NCBI GenBank assembly: GCA_004335635.1 | Contig: QAXH01005994.1 | Coordinates: forward strand, 3,265-48,933 | Source of the DNA: Chloromonas sp. AAM2 | Taxonomy: Eukaryota > Chlorophyta > Chlorophyceae > Chlamydomonadales > Chlamydomonadaceae | Reading direction: 5' to 3' | Length of the DNA: 45,669 nucleotides | Shown: positions 31,428 through 44,600 of the stretch, in pieces | How positions within the stretch are numbered: position 1 is the first letter of the stretch | Layout of the letters: each line of letters begins with the position of its first letter | Translations under genes and position numbers: made by a program | Notes under the pieces: generated by a model | Databases searched by the model: none | Seen by the model: only the letters and a program-made list of their open reading frames with translations | Told to the model about the DNA's origin: nothing

Positions 31428-32281
31428 TTAGCTGGCCTTGAGCATTTGACACCAACCTCGAGGTTTGGGTAGCTGTGCATCATCGCAAAGAATTGGACCT
31501 TCAGCGCTGTGTTTGCGGCTCATCATGCCCAGACCCTGGCACTTGAGGATCAGGTTCTGATACCGGCTGAGGTATTCCTGCAAACCATGAAGGGACAGCC
31601 TGTTGGTGTCAGAACAAGGTTCAGGTACGTGCCACGCCTACCGCCTTTCCGAACGTCACCCACCTCGACGTCGAGATGCTCCAGCAAATTCAGATCGTAC
31701 TCGTGCCTTCGCGATTTGTCACTCAGCACTGCGGCGTCAAGGCCAAACAGAGGATGTTGCTACTGCCGGCCGGGTTAACGTGTCAGAAGTGACACCAAGA
31801 ACAAGTAAGTACATCCTCGTCTGCTCACCTTCATACGCGCCCTGAATGTCCTGAAACTTTCGTTTAGCGTCTTCATCACCACAATGGCGGTCCGGGTGCC
31901 AAAGCTGCGGATGAAGCAGGCATGCACTTTGGGGCTCAGGCCTGCCTGAACCACAACCCGGCATATGAGCTGCGCAAAAGCCACCCACCCGTGCTAGTTT
32001 GCGATACGTGGAGCGGATAGCCTCGGAGGACGCCTGTGTGTGCAAGAATGAAGAGAGTTGATGCATGGCTGTGCTTGGCTGCTTGCGTCAGCATCTGTCT
32101 CGTCCCAACTCCGTGGTGCCAGGCTGTGCCCTGTCGCCGAACTCACCATAATGCTTACGCCGAGAACAGCGTATAGTGTAGGGGCCTGCTGCACGACAAC
32201 GTCCGCGTCCTCGCCTGGGCAGTCTGCTTCGCTCCAGCACTCGCTCGACCGGACACTGCCGTCCGAGCATGCTGTTTCCAT
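31428..32281 (-). CDS. Small J-domain (DnaJ-like) co-chaperone
   Basis: J-domain proteins stimulate the ATPase of Hsp70. Five exons, minus strand: 32281-32147, 32033-31989, 31904-31829, 31728-31664, 31577-31428; all GT-AG, phases fit, 156 aa. The J domain spans about residues 36-95: L-Y-A-V-L-G-V-S, A-S-S-E-A-I-R-S-T-Y-R-K-L-A, then the diagnostic H-P-D (63-65), K-F-Q-D-I-Q-G-A-Y-E and V-L-S-D. The C-terminus, E-Y-L-S-R-Y-Q-N-L-I-L and C-Q-G-L-G-M, resembles small plant J proteins of unknown client; there is no Gly/Phe region or zinc finger, so it is class C. An acidic Cys-containing N-terminus precedes the domain, without an obvious targeting signal. The 3' end of exon 5 is taken to the in-frame TAA; an alternative donor at 31,498 would cut it shorter. 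Confidence 0.9.
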
Positions 32282-32672
32282 CTTGCAATGTTGCGTGGCG
32301 CAATAGCAAAAGTGCTGAGGCAAATGGGGGAGCTGCAAAGCTCCCGTGAGAGTTTCAGGCACCAGGATCCATAAGTCTCGGGTTGTCCGGACAGCGTTTG
32401 TGAAGTGACGGTTACAGAGACCTTGTTGTTCAGAGTGTCGAGTACTATTGGCCAAGGAAGGCGACAGCCCGAGAAAGCACATGGGCGGTTACAACATGAA
32501 CGTGACAGGGCTGTTGCACGTCGATGTTGCTATTGAAGTCAACAGTAACATCAACCTAAAGCCTGCTACATACTTACTGTAATCAGAGACATGCACATGG
32601 TGGGTGTCAACTGCTGCTTTCTTTCCTGCCTTATTTCCAGTCCCACTGTGTCTGGCGTGCGAGCAACATGTC
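32282..32672. promoter_or_regulatory. Divergent promoter interval, J-domain / IQ protein genes
   Basis: 391 bp between the two divergent start codons, so both promoters and 5' UTRs must fit or overlap. No TATA-like box was assigned. Confidence 0.4.
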
Positions 32673-35600
32673 ATGCATGCGCAGAATGCAAGGCGGCAAG
32701 GGCCTGGGATGCATACTGTGGAGATGTCTATGGACCCACGAGTTCAAAAGCGACAGAGAGCAGCAGCTGTCATTCAGGTACGACTTGCTTGCTCACCCCT
32801 CACAATGGATTGCTTGGCTTTGGCATCAGTAATTTAAATCAGCTGCTCTGCAATTGCAGACCTTCTTCAGAGGCTATCTTGCACGGAAGGCGTACAAGAG
32901 GTTGAAGGTAAAACTGGGTCCATTCATTGCATGCAATGCTGCACAAGCATGTGCTCAAGCACGTGAGTGCTGCCATTAACTCAGACAAGGGCAACCTATA
33001 TCATGGTGCGTGTTGCAGCCGATGCAGCAGGCTGCTGCTGGCACAGGCCATTCGCAGCAAGTCATGCTGCATGGGATTATGTGACATTGCATGGGTGCGC
33101 TTCTTGAGAGCCATGTCGCACCGGTAATGCTGCATGGGAGCAACATGCACCTGTGCTGCTTCATGTGAGTGCAGTCTGCACAAATGGCGCCATGCTGGAT
33201 GCATGGGAGGAGCCCGTACACCTGGCGATGATGCATGCAAGCCTGCTTGTGCTGCTTCCATGCACATGCAGGCCGCTACAAAAACAATCCAAGCACATGC
33301 ACGGGGATGGTACACACGGAAAAAGGTTTGTTGGGAAGGGCAGGGTGATCAGAGACAAACCCCGCATGCATCGAGCATGGGCGTAAGCAAGCCATGCACA
33401 TGGCGGAAATGCATGCCGCTCTGACCAAGACGTATGCAGGGTGACAAGGGTGCTGTGGGCGCTCGAATGGCGCATGTGCACACACACGCACATGCACACC
33501 TACCCTATGCTGTTGTGATCTGATTGCTGATTGCCAACCTGCAGATATGTGAGGCACGTGACCGAGTTGCCCTGGATGCCCAGTTCCAGCGTGTCATGGC
33601 GCGGCACAGGGAGCGCATCTACGTGCTGGAAAAGCACAAGAGAAACGTGCAGGAACAGCCAGCACGTGACATCGAGATATGGCACGAAAAGGTGTGACTT
33701 TACAACTGTATCAGGCGTGGCATGGCCACCACACCAGTGACGTGTGGAGTTGAGAAATGAAGGGAAGATGTGACTGGCCAATGGTGACACACAAGCTTGG
33801 TGACCTGTGCAATGAGCACAAGGGTGCACATACGCGACACTCCATGCTTGCAACAGGTAAGCATAGTGACACGTCTGAATTCTGTCTCACTACCCAAGCA
33901 CAACTGAGCGGTGGAGCATTGACGCCGGGAAAAGGGACGATCGTGGCTGAAACCTGTTAGCACTAATGCAGCATGTCTGTTCCATGGCAGCATAGCCAGC
34001 ACATGGCATAATGTGTGCATGTGCCATGCAGCGTATGCGAGCTGCATGCAAGGTTCAGGCCGCTTGGCGGGGCTACATGCAGCGCAGGAGGTTTGCCCAA
34101 ATGGACCCGGAGCGGGCCAGACGGGAGGCGGTGAGCGGCGGTTAGAGATTGTTGGTCGAAGTATGTTGCTAGTGGTTCGGTGTCTTGTCCTAACAACAGA
34201 ACGTGTTCTACGTTAAGAAGGACAGATGGTCAGGATTAGATCCAGCATCGGGTTGGTGGTTGTCGGTGTTGATCCTGGACGAAAGCACTTTTTGCAGATG
34301 CTGCTTGAGTTGGTGGGAGGCTTCCAGAAAAGCCAAAACATCTTGGCATTCGGGGCATTCTTTCTTGCTCAGGGCAGGGCAGGGCCGGTGTACTACACGC
34401 ATTTAGTGCCAGAGATGTACAGCTTGCACATTTGCAACTATCCAGTCCCTCGTCACAGACAGAGGTTGCTCCTGTGTATACAGACGACTTCACGCCAAAC
34501 GCTAGGACATCATTGTAGGCCTGCTTTGTTCAACTCGCACGTTTTGTTTCCTTGCTGAAAGAAGGTCAGGGCGGTGCCCACCCCGTCCACATCCTGTGCT
34601 GGCGTCCATGACGTGAACAAATACACAAACACTGCAACAGCATGGTGCGGGCATGTGCATCTCCACCGTCTGTCATCAGCTGCACTTTGTGCCTGTGTCT
34701 GCCCTCTCAGGCCTCCCAACAGATTCACAAGGCCTTCAAGTCCATCATCTCCCAGGCGCAGGCGGCCCACAAGCAGGGCCTGCAAGCCATGTCCCCAGCC
34801 GACCCGTCCACAGGTGATGGAACCATTAACTGACACACATCAATTGAAAGATTTCTGTTCTCTGTTCCATGACTATCGATTCCTCAAAATTCGTATCGCC
34901 TCACAAGTGGAACAGAAGATGGCCTAAGCATCCATATACAACATGATCATATCGCATTGCAAAGGACTGCTGGTGCAAAGTGCAAACCACCATCATCACC
35001 TCTGGAGTGGTCGACTGAGGACATGCTTAACTTTTGAGGAATTGATAGTCATGGAACAGAGTGCCCACTCACTCACTCGCAGACGGAGGTGTGCTGCTGC
35101 CCCCGGGGGCTCGCATGAGCGCCACTGTGCTGATGGGCAGCCCGCAGAAGGGCTTTGGGCTGCAGGCGGAGATGGCGGGGCAGCAGGGCCCGGCGGGCCT
35201 GGCGTGCAGGAACCAGCAGATGATGAGCGCAAAGAGGTGAGGCAACTCCAGGACAAGCAAAACCGGAGAGGTGAGCTGTGTTGTTAGGATTCCACCTTAT
35301 TCAAATCGTCAGTGAACCGGATATTTTACTGCTCAACTGGAACTTTACTGGAACTTCTGCTGCAGCAAGTTCAGTTGCCCTTCAAGGCATGCTAGCAAGC
35401 TGCTGTAAGGGCCGTTCCAGCCACACACTAGCCAACCGCAAACTGACCCGCTCAACTGCATGTCACGGGGTCCGCAGGTACGCTGAGCTCCATAGGCAGG
35501 TGGAGGAGCGGGTTCAGTCGTACAAGAGCCTGGCGCAGCACAGGAGACCTGACGTGCATGCGACGGACGCTAGGTTGAAGGTGAGAGGCGGGACGTGATT

Positions 35601-37956
35601 ATGACACAGCATCATAGATCTACTGAGTAGCAGATGAAATCTTCTCCTCCCCCGTTTGCAGCGTCTTCACGTGCAATCAAAGACATGCCCTTAGATTATC
35701 CTCTGCTCCTTGGTGTGAGTGCGCGTGCTGCTCACTTGTTGCAATGTAAGGCGGTGCACCAGGAAGACCTCCTTTGGTTTTTGATGTATGGGACAGCCAC
35801 ACAACCACGCACACACACTACACACACTACACACACACACACACACACGCACACACACTACACACACACACGCGCGCACAGGATGGGGATGTTGGCTGCT
35901 GTTGAGCGCCTAGCTGGTTGGTCCTGCGGTACCGTGGGTTGAACCATGAGAAGCTATGTAATGATGATGATGATGATGACACACGCGACACACACGCGCA
36001 CACGCGCACACATACTGACAGGTGCTTCAGGAGGAGTACAACGCCAGTGCAGCAGAAAGGCTGGCGGGGGCGCACACACGCGCAGCACAGGTGGGAACAA
36101 AGGGACGCGAGGAGGGTGTGCAGTGCAGAGGGTCTTTAGCCGTCATGCAGGTTGTCTCGCTTTTGAGGCTGCGCTACGCTTACACACTGTTGTTGCTTTT
36201 GTTGTGCTGTACTGTTCTATCCTACCGGGTCGCCTTGACTTCAGTTGTTTAGTGAGATTCTATTCTAGGTGGCTAGCGCACCAGAAACTATGCTTTCCTC
36301 ACCTTTTGTTGCTTCCTGGTCGTGCCGTAGCATTGGCAAAGTATACCAACTAGCAATAGCATGCCTTATTCTCCGCGACAACACTGTCTCTCTCGCAACA
36401 CTGCCTCGTGTTGGAAACCCTACCACTGTCTGACCTCCCTCTATAAGTACTATCCTACTCCACCTGGTTTGCCCAGGTCGTAGCCCTGGAGGCTCTGGCA
36501 GGAGTGCTGGACTCGGGCGGGCTGAGGCCGCTGAGTGAACTGATCGACCCAGACCCCGTGGACTATCCCCGACCAGCCAGGGGCTCAGAGAGATGGGTGG
36601 GTCCAGGCAGAGAGGCTGTGGTTGTTGTTGAGCCGTCGCTTCTGTTGAAGGTGCCTGCTAGGCTCTCAGGCTGTTGTTCTTGTTGTTGTTGTTGTTTACA
36701 TGGCCTTCAGTTCGGGAAGGACTGCTCAGCGGGGGTGAGGGAGGGAGGGAGGGAAACGAGGGAGGGCTCACAGTCTGTGCTGCTATGAGACAAGGTGGCC
36801 ATGGTATGGCTGCATGTAGGGGTATTTGGAAAGAAAATGTGACAGCTGCGAATGCCAGTAATGTTGTTCAGTAATGATGACGAGTTAAGAAAGCTGTAGT
36901 AATCGTTTCGCCTTTAAGCCTCACCGATAAAGTTTTTGTATGCGTTTGGCCCCCGGTGTCCCTCAGGAGCGCGCCATGCAGGCGCATGCATGCGATCTAG
37001 CCGACGCGCGCGCGGGCCATGCGTGGTGGCGGCACCTGCGGCCGCTGAGCCACACCGCGCTGCAACAGGCGCTCATGCAGGAGGACCAGGACAGGTGGCA
37101 GGTACGTCCATATGGAAAGTATGCCGGGTGGCTGCTCATTAGACAGACACTAGTGCATATCCGTTCACGCCATGGGCGTGTTCAAATGGCGCGGGATGGG
37201 ATGTGCACTGCCCTGACTTACCGTGGCGCAAAATGCGGTTGTAATCATGTTTGCCTGGCCACACATGTTGAGACTCCACATGGCAAACACTGTGCGGCGG
37301 CCCGTGGACATGGCTGGAGTACTGTAGCCTAACCTGGGCGATGTGATGGCTAGGGAACAGTAGCCTGGCCCAGCCTGGTGCAATGTTGCGCGTCATGCAT
37401 GTCCATGTTACAGGACTTTGACGGCATGTGGCGCCGCCAGTGGGCGCGTGTGGAAGCTCTAGAGGCCAGCCGCCCTGATCCCCTCGCTGAGCTGCGCATC
37501 AGGCATCCACATGCACCTAAGCCCTTACTGGAAGACCTAGCCACACACGAGCCTGATGAGACTGACACGCTGAGAGGTGCAGGGCTCAGGGCTGGTGGCA
37601 AGGACCAGCGGCCGGCGGCACCGGCACCTGGAGCAGCTGGTGTGGCTGGTTCACAGTTTGGGCTGGCGCAGGAGGTGCAGCTGGCAGCCGGCATGGCTGG
37701 TCCGCAACCTGCCTGGCAACAGCAGTCTGCGGCTCCTGGGGGCTTGCAGGGGGCACAGTTTGGGCTGGCACAGCAGTTGGCGGCCGATGCAGTCGGTGCC
37801 ACCGGTGCCGCTAATCCTGCCGATGGTGATCAGCAGCAGCAATGGGCAGACCGGGGCAGGGCCGCGGTACCACCACCTGCTCACGCCAGTCACGTGAATG
37901 TGCACGTGGTGCAGGGTGCATTGGGCGCCTTCGTTGCACCCACGGCAGCCAAGTGA
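32673..37956 (+). CDS. Triple IQ-motif protein, possibly SPATA17-like
   Basis: IQ motifs bind calmodulin or related EF-hand proteins. Twelve exons: 32673-32777, 32860-32907, 33272-33325, 33545-33691, 34032-34130, 34711-34813, 35083-35236, 35478-35580, 36022-36090, 36477-36596, 36967-37101, 37414-37956; all GT-AG, phases fit, 559 aa. IQ1 is A-V-I-Q-T-F-F-R-G-Y-L-A-R-K (split over exons 1-2), IQ2 K-T-I-Q-A-H-A-R-G-W-Y-T-R-K (exon 3), IQ3 C-K-V-Q-A-A-W-R-G-Y-M-Q-R (exon 5). A basic helical stretch lies between IQ2 and IQ3. Three IQ motifs near the N-terminus with a longer gap before a mostly unstructured rest recall the ciliary protein SPATA17, which would suit a flagellate alga, but I saw no clear C-terminal match. 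The tail is rich in Ala, Gly, Gln and Pro and repeats Q-F-G-L-A-Q twice. The start is the first in-frame ATG upstream of IQ1; an upstream exon is possible. Confidence 0.8.
35808..35980. repeat. CA-rich and ATG microsatellites in IQ-gene intron 8
   Basis: Interrupted (CA)n at 35,808-35,880 and (ATG)n at 35,957-35,979. Confidence 0.9.
36675..36764 (-). mobile_element. SINE-like family 1 copy with TTG tail, IQ-gene intron 10
   Basis: Opposite orientation to the element at 8,037-8,187: a (TTG)n tail (36,675-36,697), then GGCCTTCAGTTCGGGAAGGA and CTGCTCAGC, then a GGGA-rich body. Possible 14-bp flanking duplication with two mismatches (GGCTCTCAGGCTGT at 36,661-36,674; GGCTCACAGTCTGT at 36,765-36,778). 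Confidence 0.6.
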
Positions 37957-38942
37957 AATGATTTCCAGCTCAAACTGTTCATGTATCAAATGATAGCAAG
38001 GGTCTAATCACCCTTTTGGATACCAGGGATGTTGGCTGCCAGCATGACAGAGGCGCCTCATACTTGTGTCGTCCGTTATCATGTTTGTTCTGCTAAACCC
38101 AATCTCTCATAACTGCAGTGGCTGCTTGGGTGCTTTTCTGGAACTCTCTTTTCCTTGCCCAACCATCACTAAGAGTCTCCTACTCGTGCACTGGCCATCG
38201 TGCGCTTGTGCTGTTAGCTCCTGTGAATCCCAATTGTGTTGACTGCAGTCCTGTTTGCAGCTCTTTATGACCTGCTTACCTGAATTCACGTCGTTTTTTC
38301 CTCACTCAACTCAAGCCTAAACACTAACTCAGGCTGCCATCGCTCCTGCTGCCGCTACCGGACCAGGCAGTCTCAGATAAAACATGTGCCCAACTGATGG
38401 CAGCAGATACCTCCAGTGACATCTCAGCCTCCAGCTTGGATACTGCCACATAAACTCCGGACGCATTGTGTAGCAGGGTGAGTCAAGCTTATACAACAGA
38501 AAACCCCATCTCGCTCCATTGAATGCTGCCAGCATAGCACCTGATTAAAACAACGTGGTGCCTAGATCAGCTTACGCAATGCAACCAAGCCCACCAGTTC
38601 AATCGGTATGGGCTCTGAACATGGCATGCAAAGGCTTCGCTAGAATGCCCAATACCACAGACGGGATTGGAAATTGTTCTTGGAATTTGTTCCACACCGA
38701 TGCTCCGCTGCACACAGCATGAAAGCTGGTGCGTAGCCTTGCTATGCACACCACACAACGACACTGCTCTCAGGTGAGCTACTGTCTTTGCTGTGCTCTG
38801 GGCAAGTCCATGTTTGTTAAGTAAGCATGCAATGATGGTGACGATAACCTTTAAAACACACAGGTTTGTGTGATGAGTCCTTGTCAGTGGGTCCCTGTCG
38901 AATGTCAAATAAGGTTGTGAATCTGTTCTGTACAAGAACCGG
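37957..38942. other. Convergent intergenic interval, IQ gene / UFC1
   Basis: 986 bp between two stop codons, so it holds both 3' UTRs. No TGTAA in the expected orientation was found for either gene. No further coding sequence was recognised. Confidence 0.4.
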
Positions 38943-40137
38943 CTAGACCTTGGCTGCTATGACCCCAGCCTCGACCATGTAAGGAATCTCCGCGGCCATC
39001 CATGGAGCTAACCCCAGGCACAGCGCATGTGCTATTCCAAAATGGGGGCTGCAAGCAAGGGAGGAGAAGAGTGAGCGCATATGCAGGTGGAGCAGAGCGG
39101 GTGGAGGAGAAACAACACCATGCAAGGCATAGGTGGCGATGATGCAAGCTGCCAGCAGCCATGTGCAGTAGCAGACAGAGCATGTCACATGCCAGAACAA
39201 TCGCAGGTGCGCGTCCTGAGACAGAGCCCTGTACAAGCAACATTTGCGCCAAGCGAAAGCGCTACAAAGCCATGCACGTGATGAGGGAGATCCATGCACC
39301 TTCAGCCTCTGACTAGCACTGAGATGGATGGGCTATTGGAGATGGGCAGGCCAGCATGGCTGCACTACACAGCGGCTAGAAGCATCCAATTGTGGATTTC
39401 ATATGCAGTGTCGACTGCATGGTCTGTAAGAACCTGGACAGCCGGACACTGCCTATGATTGCCTGTTCAGTCGAATGCCTACATTTGCCGGGCAGTAGAA
39501 TATGCCCATGCTATGTTATGTCTACAATTGAATGCCCCGAACTGCTGGGCATTCAACCAGTGCTCAGCAAATGCTTGATAGGCTTTGCATCCCTGGCTTC
39601 ACCCTCATTCTCACACCTGTTCTTTGCCCAGAGTGGCTTGAAGTGTATTGTGAGACAGATTTTACCACCCCGGTACATCTTGGCTGTCTTTCCATCCAAC
39701 TCAGGCAATTCAATCTCTGGCGCTGTGGCTGGGTAGGTGGCTGGGATATCAAACCGGAAGTCGAACTCGTATTTGATCAAGTTGTGGATGTACCAGCACT
39801 TGCCCTGCCATGACTGCCCGCCATTCACAGGTTCTATTGTGAACCAGTCCATGTCTGTCTCCTTGTTCAACTGGATGTACTTGATGAGGCCTGTCAGCTC
39901 CTGCATGGGACGAGGAAGCAAGTCTGAAGCTGCGAGCACGTCCTCATCAAGCCATGCTAGGGTGTGCCACGAACGCCTGTTAGTGCCATGAACGCGTGCT
40001 TGCCGTAAAACACTTCATTGACGCACCTCCTTCAGTCTACTTTCCCATTTTTCCTTGTCGCGGGGCCCGGCATTGACGGTTAAAAGCGGGATCTTTCCTA
40101 CAGTTTGGCGGGTCCCGCTGTCAAAAGTCTCTGCCAT
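38943..40137 (-). CDS. UFC1: UFM1-conjugating enzyme UFC1 (E2-like)
   Basis: Accepts UFM1 from the E1 UBA5 as a thioester and passes it on with the UFL1 ligase complex at the ER. Three exons, minus strand: 40137-40027, 39900-39617, 39048-38943; GT-AG, phases fit, 166 aa, almost exactly the usual family length. Landmarks: [10 protein letters not shown] near the N-terminus, D-W-F and [38 protein letters not shown] with the catalytic Cys at residue 119, H-F-K-P-L-W-A-K-N, and the C-terminal [13 protein letters not shown]. The last two are plant-like in wording, from memory. The ATG is the only one fitting the family N-terminus. Nothing odd in the gene; introns are 126 and 568 bp. Confidence 0.97.
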
Positions 40138-41601
40138 TGTGTCAGAGGCAGCGCCAAAGGCTTTTAATTGATAATTCAGTGCTGCTGTGGCTTGCTGCTC
40201 ACGCCCGCAGGTAGTTGCTGTTATGGTCACGTGTGAGAGTCGCCCCATAGGTTCAGGTGGGAGCAGCCCTGCCAGCCATGATGGCTCATGCTCCTACTAC
40301 TATATAAACGGGTGTCAGCAGAGGGATCGGGCAGGGAAGCAGTCAGGAGTGGAGATGACCCTGGTGTCTGTGTTGGACTGTGATTGGCAGAACGACTGCG
40401 AATAGAAGGGAGTCTGGCACCAGGTAGACTCAGTTGCAAGCTGGTGGACGCTTTCTCTTGGAGCCGGCCATGCTGGTCACTGCGCAAGTGGTTGTTGATG
40501 TTGTGTAGATCAACTTGTAGGCTTGCAGGGCTGGCTAGGTTGGCTTGCAGTGCAGGCACCCCTTGATGCTCATGCAGCAGGCCTACACCCAAGGGCTTCC
40601 GTCCAACTGCCTTGAACACAAACTCCAGGCAGATATTCGGCTTGTTTGCCAGGTTGACACAGGTTTGCTGTCGATTGCCGCTGGTACGTCACAGAGTCAC
40701 CTTTCACCAACGCCCCGTTACTCTCTTTTGATTCTGACATCCAGTGCTGAGCCACACGCTCACACACACACACGAACATGTGGACAGATGTAGACAACCC
40801 AAGTAGCCTGCAATTCCAGCCTCTTACATGTTGAAAGGACAGAGACTCTGCAGTTCGACACACCCTATGACAACTATACAGAGTCAGACCTGACAAATGG
40901 CTTCAACCTAGACCGAAGAAAAAGCACATGCGTCAATACTGAGAAATTTCACCAGAAAGCAACTATACTATACCAGGATGCACCTAATGGAACGACCCAA
41001 GAGTAGTTACTCCAAAGCAGTCGCTAGATTCAGGTGTCTGTGTGCAGGTGCCTGCTAAACAAGAGCATGAAACATTAGTAAGACACGAGAGGCTGCAGCA
41101 CTCCAGATCTTTGTCATCATACTAGAAGGGAAAACCAGTCCTGGCTACTAAGGCGATGTGCACTTGCTGTATGACCAGAGATGACCAATCCATTCAATGG
41201 CCAGAGATGACCACGCCGCCAGTATCGAACAAAAGGTATGAAAACACAATGATCGTCATCTGCAGCCCCTGCTTAACAAAAAGCCCAAACAGTAAACCGC
41301 ATACAGTTTGCTATCCTCTTCAGGCAAACGTGGCACGCCATGGCAAGGCACGTGTATGTGCAGAGGTTACCAAGGGGTAGATGGAACACATCCACATGAG
41401 ATCGCACCAAGACGTCAGCTGGCCCAAACAATCGATCAAATCTCTGACAGCTTTCAGGCAGCCATGCCACGTACAACGCCAGCACTTCTACTGTAGCTAC
41501 TTGTTTCGCTGCCCCAGCTGCCAGCTCAGGTTTGGTTCAGCTGGGCTAGCACAGCCACAGCTGTGGCCAGAATGTGCCACGATTTCAGCGCCAGTGCTGC
41601 T
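40138..41601. other. Interval between UFC1 start and asparagine synthetase stop
   Basis: Should hold the UFC1 promoter and the asparagine synthetase 3' UTR, both on the minus strand. A 130-codon minus-strand open frame at 40,227-40,619 (Ser/Pro/Leu-rich) resembles no family. No other gene recognised. Confidence 0.35.
40824..40828 (-). terminator. Candidate TGTAA polyadenylation signal for asparagine synthetase
   Basis: First TGTAA on the minus strand after the stop at 41,602, about 775 bp downstream. Plausible for an algal 3' UTR but only a 5-mer. Confidence 0.3.
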
Positions 41602-44600
41602 TCAAGTCCGTGCCTTCTTGACAGGAGGCTCGGCTGCTGTGATACCGTTGGCCTTCAAGTTTGCGGCCTCAATAGCCATTTTCGCCTCATAGGCTGAATC
41701 GTGAACGCCCGACACCGCACGACCGGAGGGGTCGAAGTTGCCTGCATGCAGGTGACAGCCCCACATGTGTGCGCGCATGTGACTGTGCGTGCGGTGTGTT
41801 ATGGCATAAGCAGCCATAAGCTGCTCCACAGAAGCTTGCTTCGTACACACAACCAGCATGAGACACAGGAAAGACAGCGCACCATAGCACACTCGTACTT
41901 GGCACCAGGATACTAACATCGCCATCAAGCACTGCTAGCATGCACAAACAGGTGTGAAAGTATCTCGAGTTAAGATCTCGATACGAAACAGCAGGCCCCG
42001 CTCACCTGCCCATGCTGCATCCCACAGAGCTGCAGTGGCAGTGGAGCAAGCCACGGAGGGGCCGGAGGGAACGGTGTCGGCTGCGGCCTTCTGCGGGAAG
42101 TGCTGCTCAAAGATGGTGCGGTACCAGTAGGCCTCCTTGGTGCGAGGGGGGTTCTCGGGGTACCTGGGGGAGGGGCGTGGTATGACAGGTGTGGCACATG
42201 AACAACAGGTATAGGTAGAACTCCTGACCTGCCCTCTACCTGTGTATTCATCTCAGGTCTAAACAAGGGCGTAATTAACAGAGTGCCCGACACGTACTAT
42301 GTGTGTCTGTTGCCGGTGCCAAGTCAACCCCTCAGCTTCTTCTTATATGGCAAAGCAGTGTGTGCATTGAGGCTATGGCAGGTCGGTTTGCACCAGTGGT
42401 TGTTGCTAGAAAGAACAGGCGATACTTCAAGGAACGTTGATCCAAGTGGCACGATTGCCACAATGGCAGCAGGTCAGCGACACTCCCTCATGCCTGCTGC
42501 TGACCTGTGCGGTGCCGCCTGCATCTGTGCGTCGCTGATGACTGACTCGGCGTGTTCCTTGAGCCCGTCAATCCAGTTGTAGCCCACGCCGTCCGAGAAC
42601 TGCTCCTTCTGGCGCCACAGCACCTCCGAGGGCAGGTAAGGGTTCTCGGGCGTGTCAAAGGCCTTGCGGAGAATGTACTTCTCAATGCGACCTGAGCAGG
42701 CAGTTGAAAGTTGTCGTACGTTATTGCTTCGAGCCGATTATCTGGTTGATAAAGTATACACGTTGGATTGTGGTCAAATTAGTACTGTCAGCGTGACATC
42801 ATATCTGAGGTAGTTGTGCTGGCGCACGATCCAAGACGAAACGCTGACAGAGTGTCGACCACCCAAGGCAACAGCCAACCAACCAGCCAGCAATCACTTT
42901 CCATCGTTTCTCACATGCTTGCCCTCACACTTGCCTTGATAATTCAACCCCCGGCCCCCTCAACATACAACCAGCCCACAGCCTCATCCCTCCCACCTTT
43001 GCTCTTGTCAATCATCTTCTCCGCCGGGTCGATTGACATGGCCACGTCCAAGAAGTCCTTGTCCAGGAACGGCACCCTCGCCTCGACGCCCCAGGCCATG
43101 GTGGACTTGTTGGCCCTGAGGCAGTCGTACTTGTACAAGGCCTGCACCTTGCGCACACACTCGCTGTGGAACTCCTCCTGCATGTGGGACAGGTGGTTGA
43201 AAACGGTTAAAAACAGTCACAGCGGTTAGGAGGTTAGCGAGTGCACGTCACAGTTGGAATGGTGTTTGGTTGGAGCAGTTGCAGTGACATGTTTATATGA
43301 TGAGTGTCAGCTGGAATGGTTCAAGAAACGTGGAGTGCATGGCACGACGTTGGTGTGTTGACCGCTGTTGTGTAATGCACTGGCAAAGCATGCTTGGCAT
43401 GATTGCCACGTGCCACATGATGAAGGGGTCACAGGCGCGGCGCGCTCCTTGGTCTGTTGCGCCTCACCCTCACCCCAGCCTGAATAATGACCAGACATAC
43501 ACACACGTTCACACCAAGGTCACTTCTGGTGCATACACGTCTTGAGCCATGATGCAGAGTGCCTGATGACCATGCATGCTCTGTATGCAGACTGACTGCT
43601 GTCCATGCATGCTTGCACACCACATGCATGCTCTGTATGCAGACTGCCTGCTGTCCATGCATGCTTGCACACCACATGCATGCTCTGTATGCAGACTGAC
43701 TGCTGTCCATGCATGCTTGCACACCACATGCATGCTCTGTATGCAGTCTGACTGTTGTCCATGCATGCTTGCACACCAGGCAAACAAGCGGATCGTCGGC
43801 TCAGCTGATAGATTATTTGTTGCGTCCCATGGCATCAGTCGAGCAACTTGGGCGTCGTCATCGCCGCAGCATGATAGTTAGATGCAGAAGATGATGCGGG
43901 TTAAGCGGTGCATGTCGAGAGGCAGAGGTACGGCAGCATGGCAGATTGAGTTGCAACATGCTCTATGTCAGGACTTGCAAGAAATAATCCACATGAGTTG
44001 CAAGGGCATGAGTTGCCGCTTCAATTGCTGCTACTCAATACTCCCTCTGCCTTGCTCTCCCTCAGACTGCCAATTTCAACCCCGGTCCACTACCTGGAAC
44101 ACCTCCAAACATACCATGCACTCATACAAGAGTATGTACCTACACTGGTAGATCACACCACACGAGCCAATTCCCTCACGGACCTTGTTGGGCGCCTTGT
44201 GGAAGTACAGGTAGCCCCCGAACACCTCGTCACTGCCCTCGCCCGACAGCACCATCTTGACGCCCAGCGCCTTGATCTTGCGCGACATCAGGAACATGGG
44301 CGTGGAGGCGCGGATGGTGGTCACGTCAAAGGTCTCGATGTGGTAGATCACGTCACCAATGGCATCAATGCCCTCCTGCGTAGGGTCACGTGGGGTCAGG
44401 AGAGCTGAGGTGAGGTAGAATAGGATGTTTGTGTTCATGGCAAGCCAGCAAGATACCAGCCGGGATGATATGGAATCAAACCCAAAGCAGTCATAACAAC
44501 GGATGATCTAGAGTGCCAAAAATTACTTTTGGAACAGGCCCCTGCGATTCTGAACCGCACAAATCTTCTCTGCGTGCCTGCATGATCACCCAAAGCTTTG

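Noticed and set aside
43429..43835. Repeat proteins in three minus-strand frames
   Set aside because: The 52-bp array has no stops in several frames. It lies within an intron that is fixed by strong asparagine synthetase exons on both sides.
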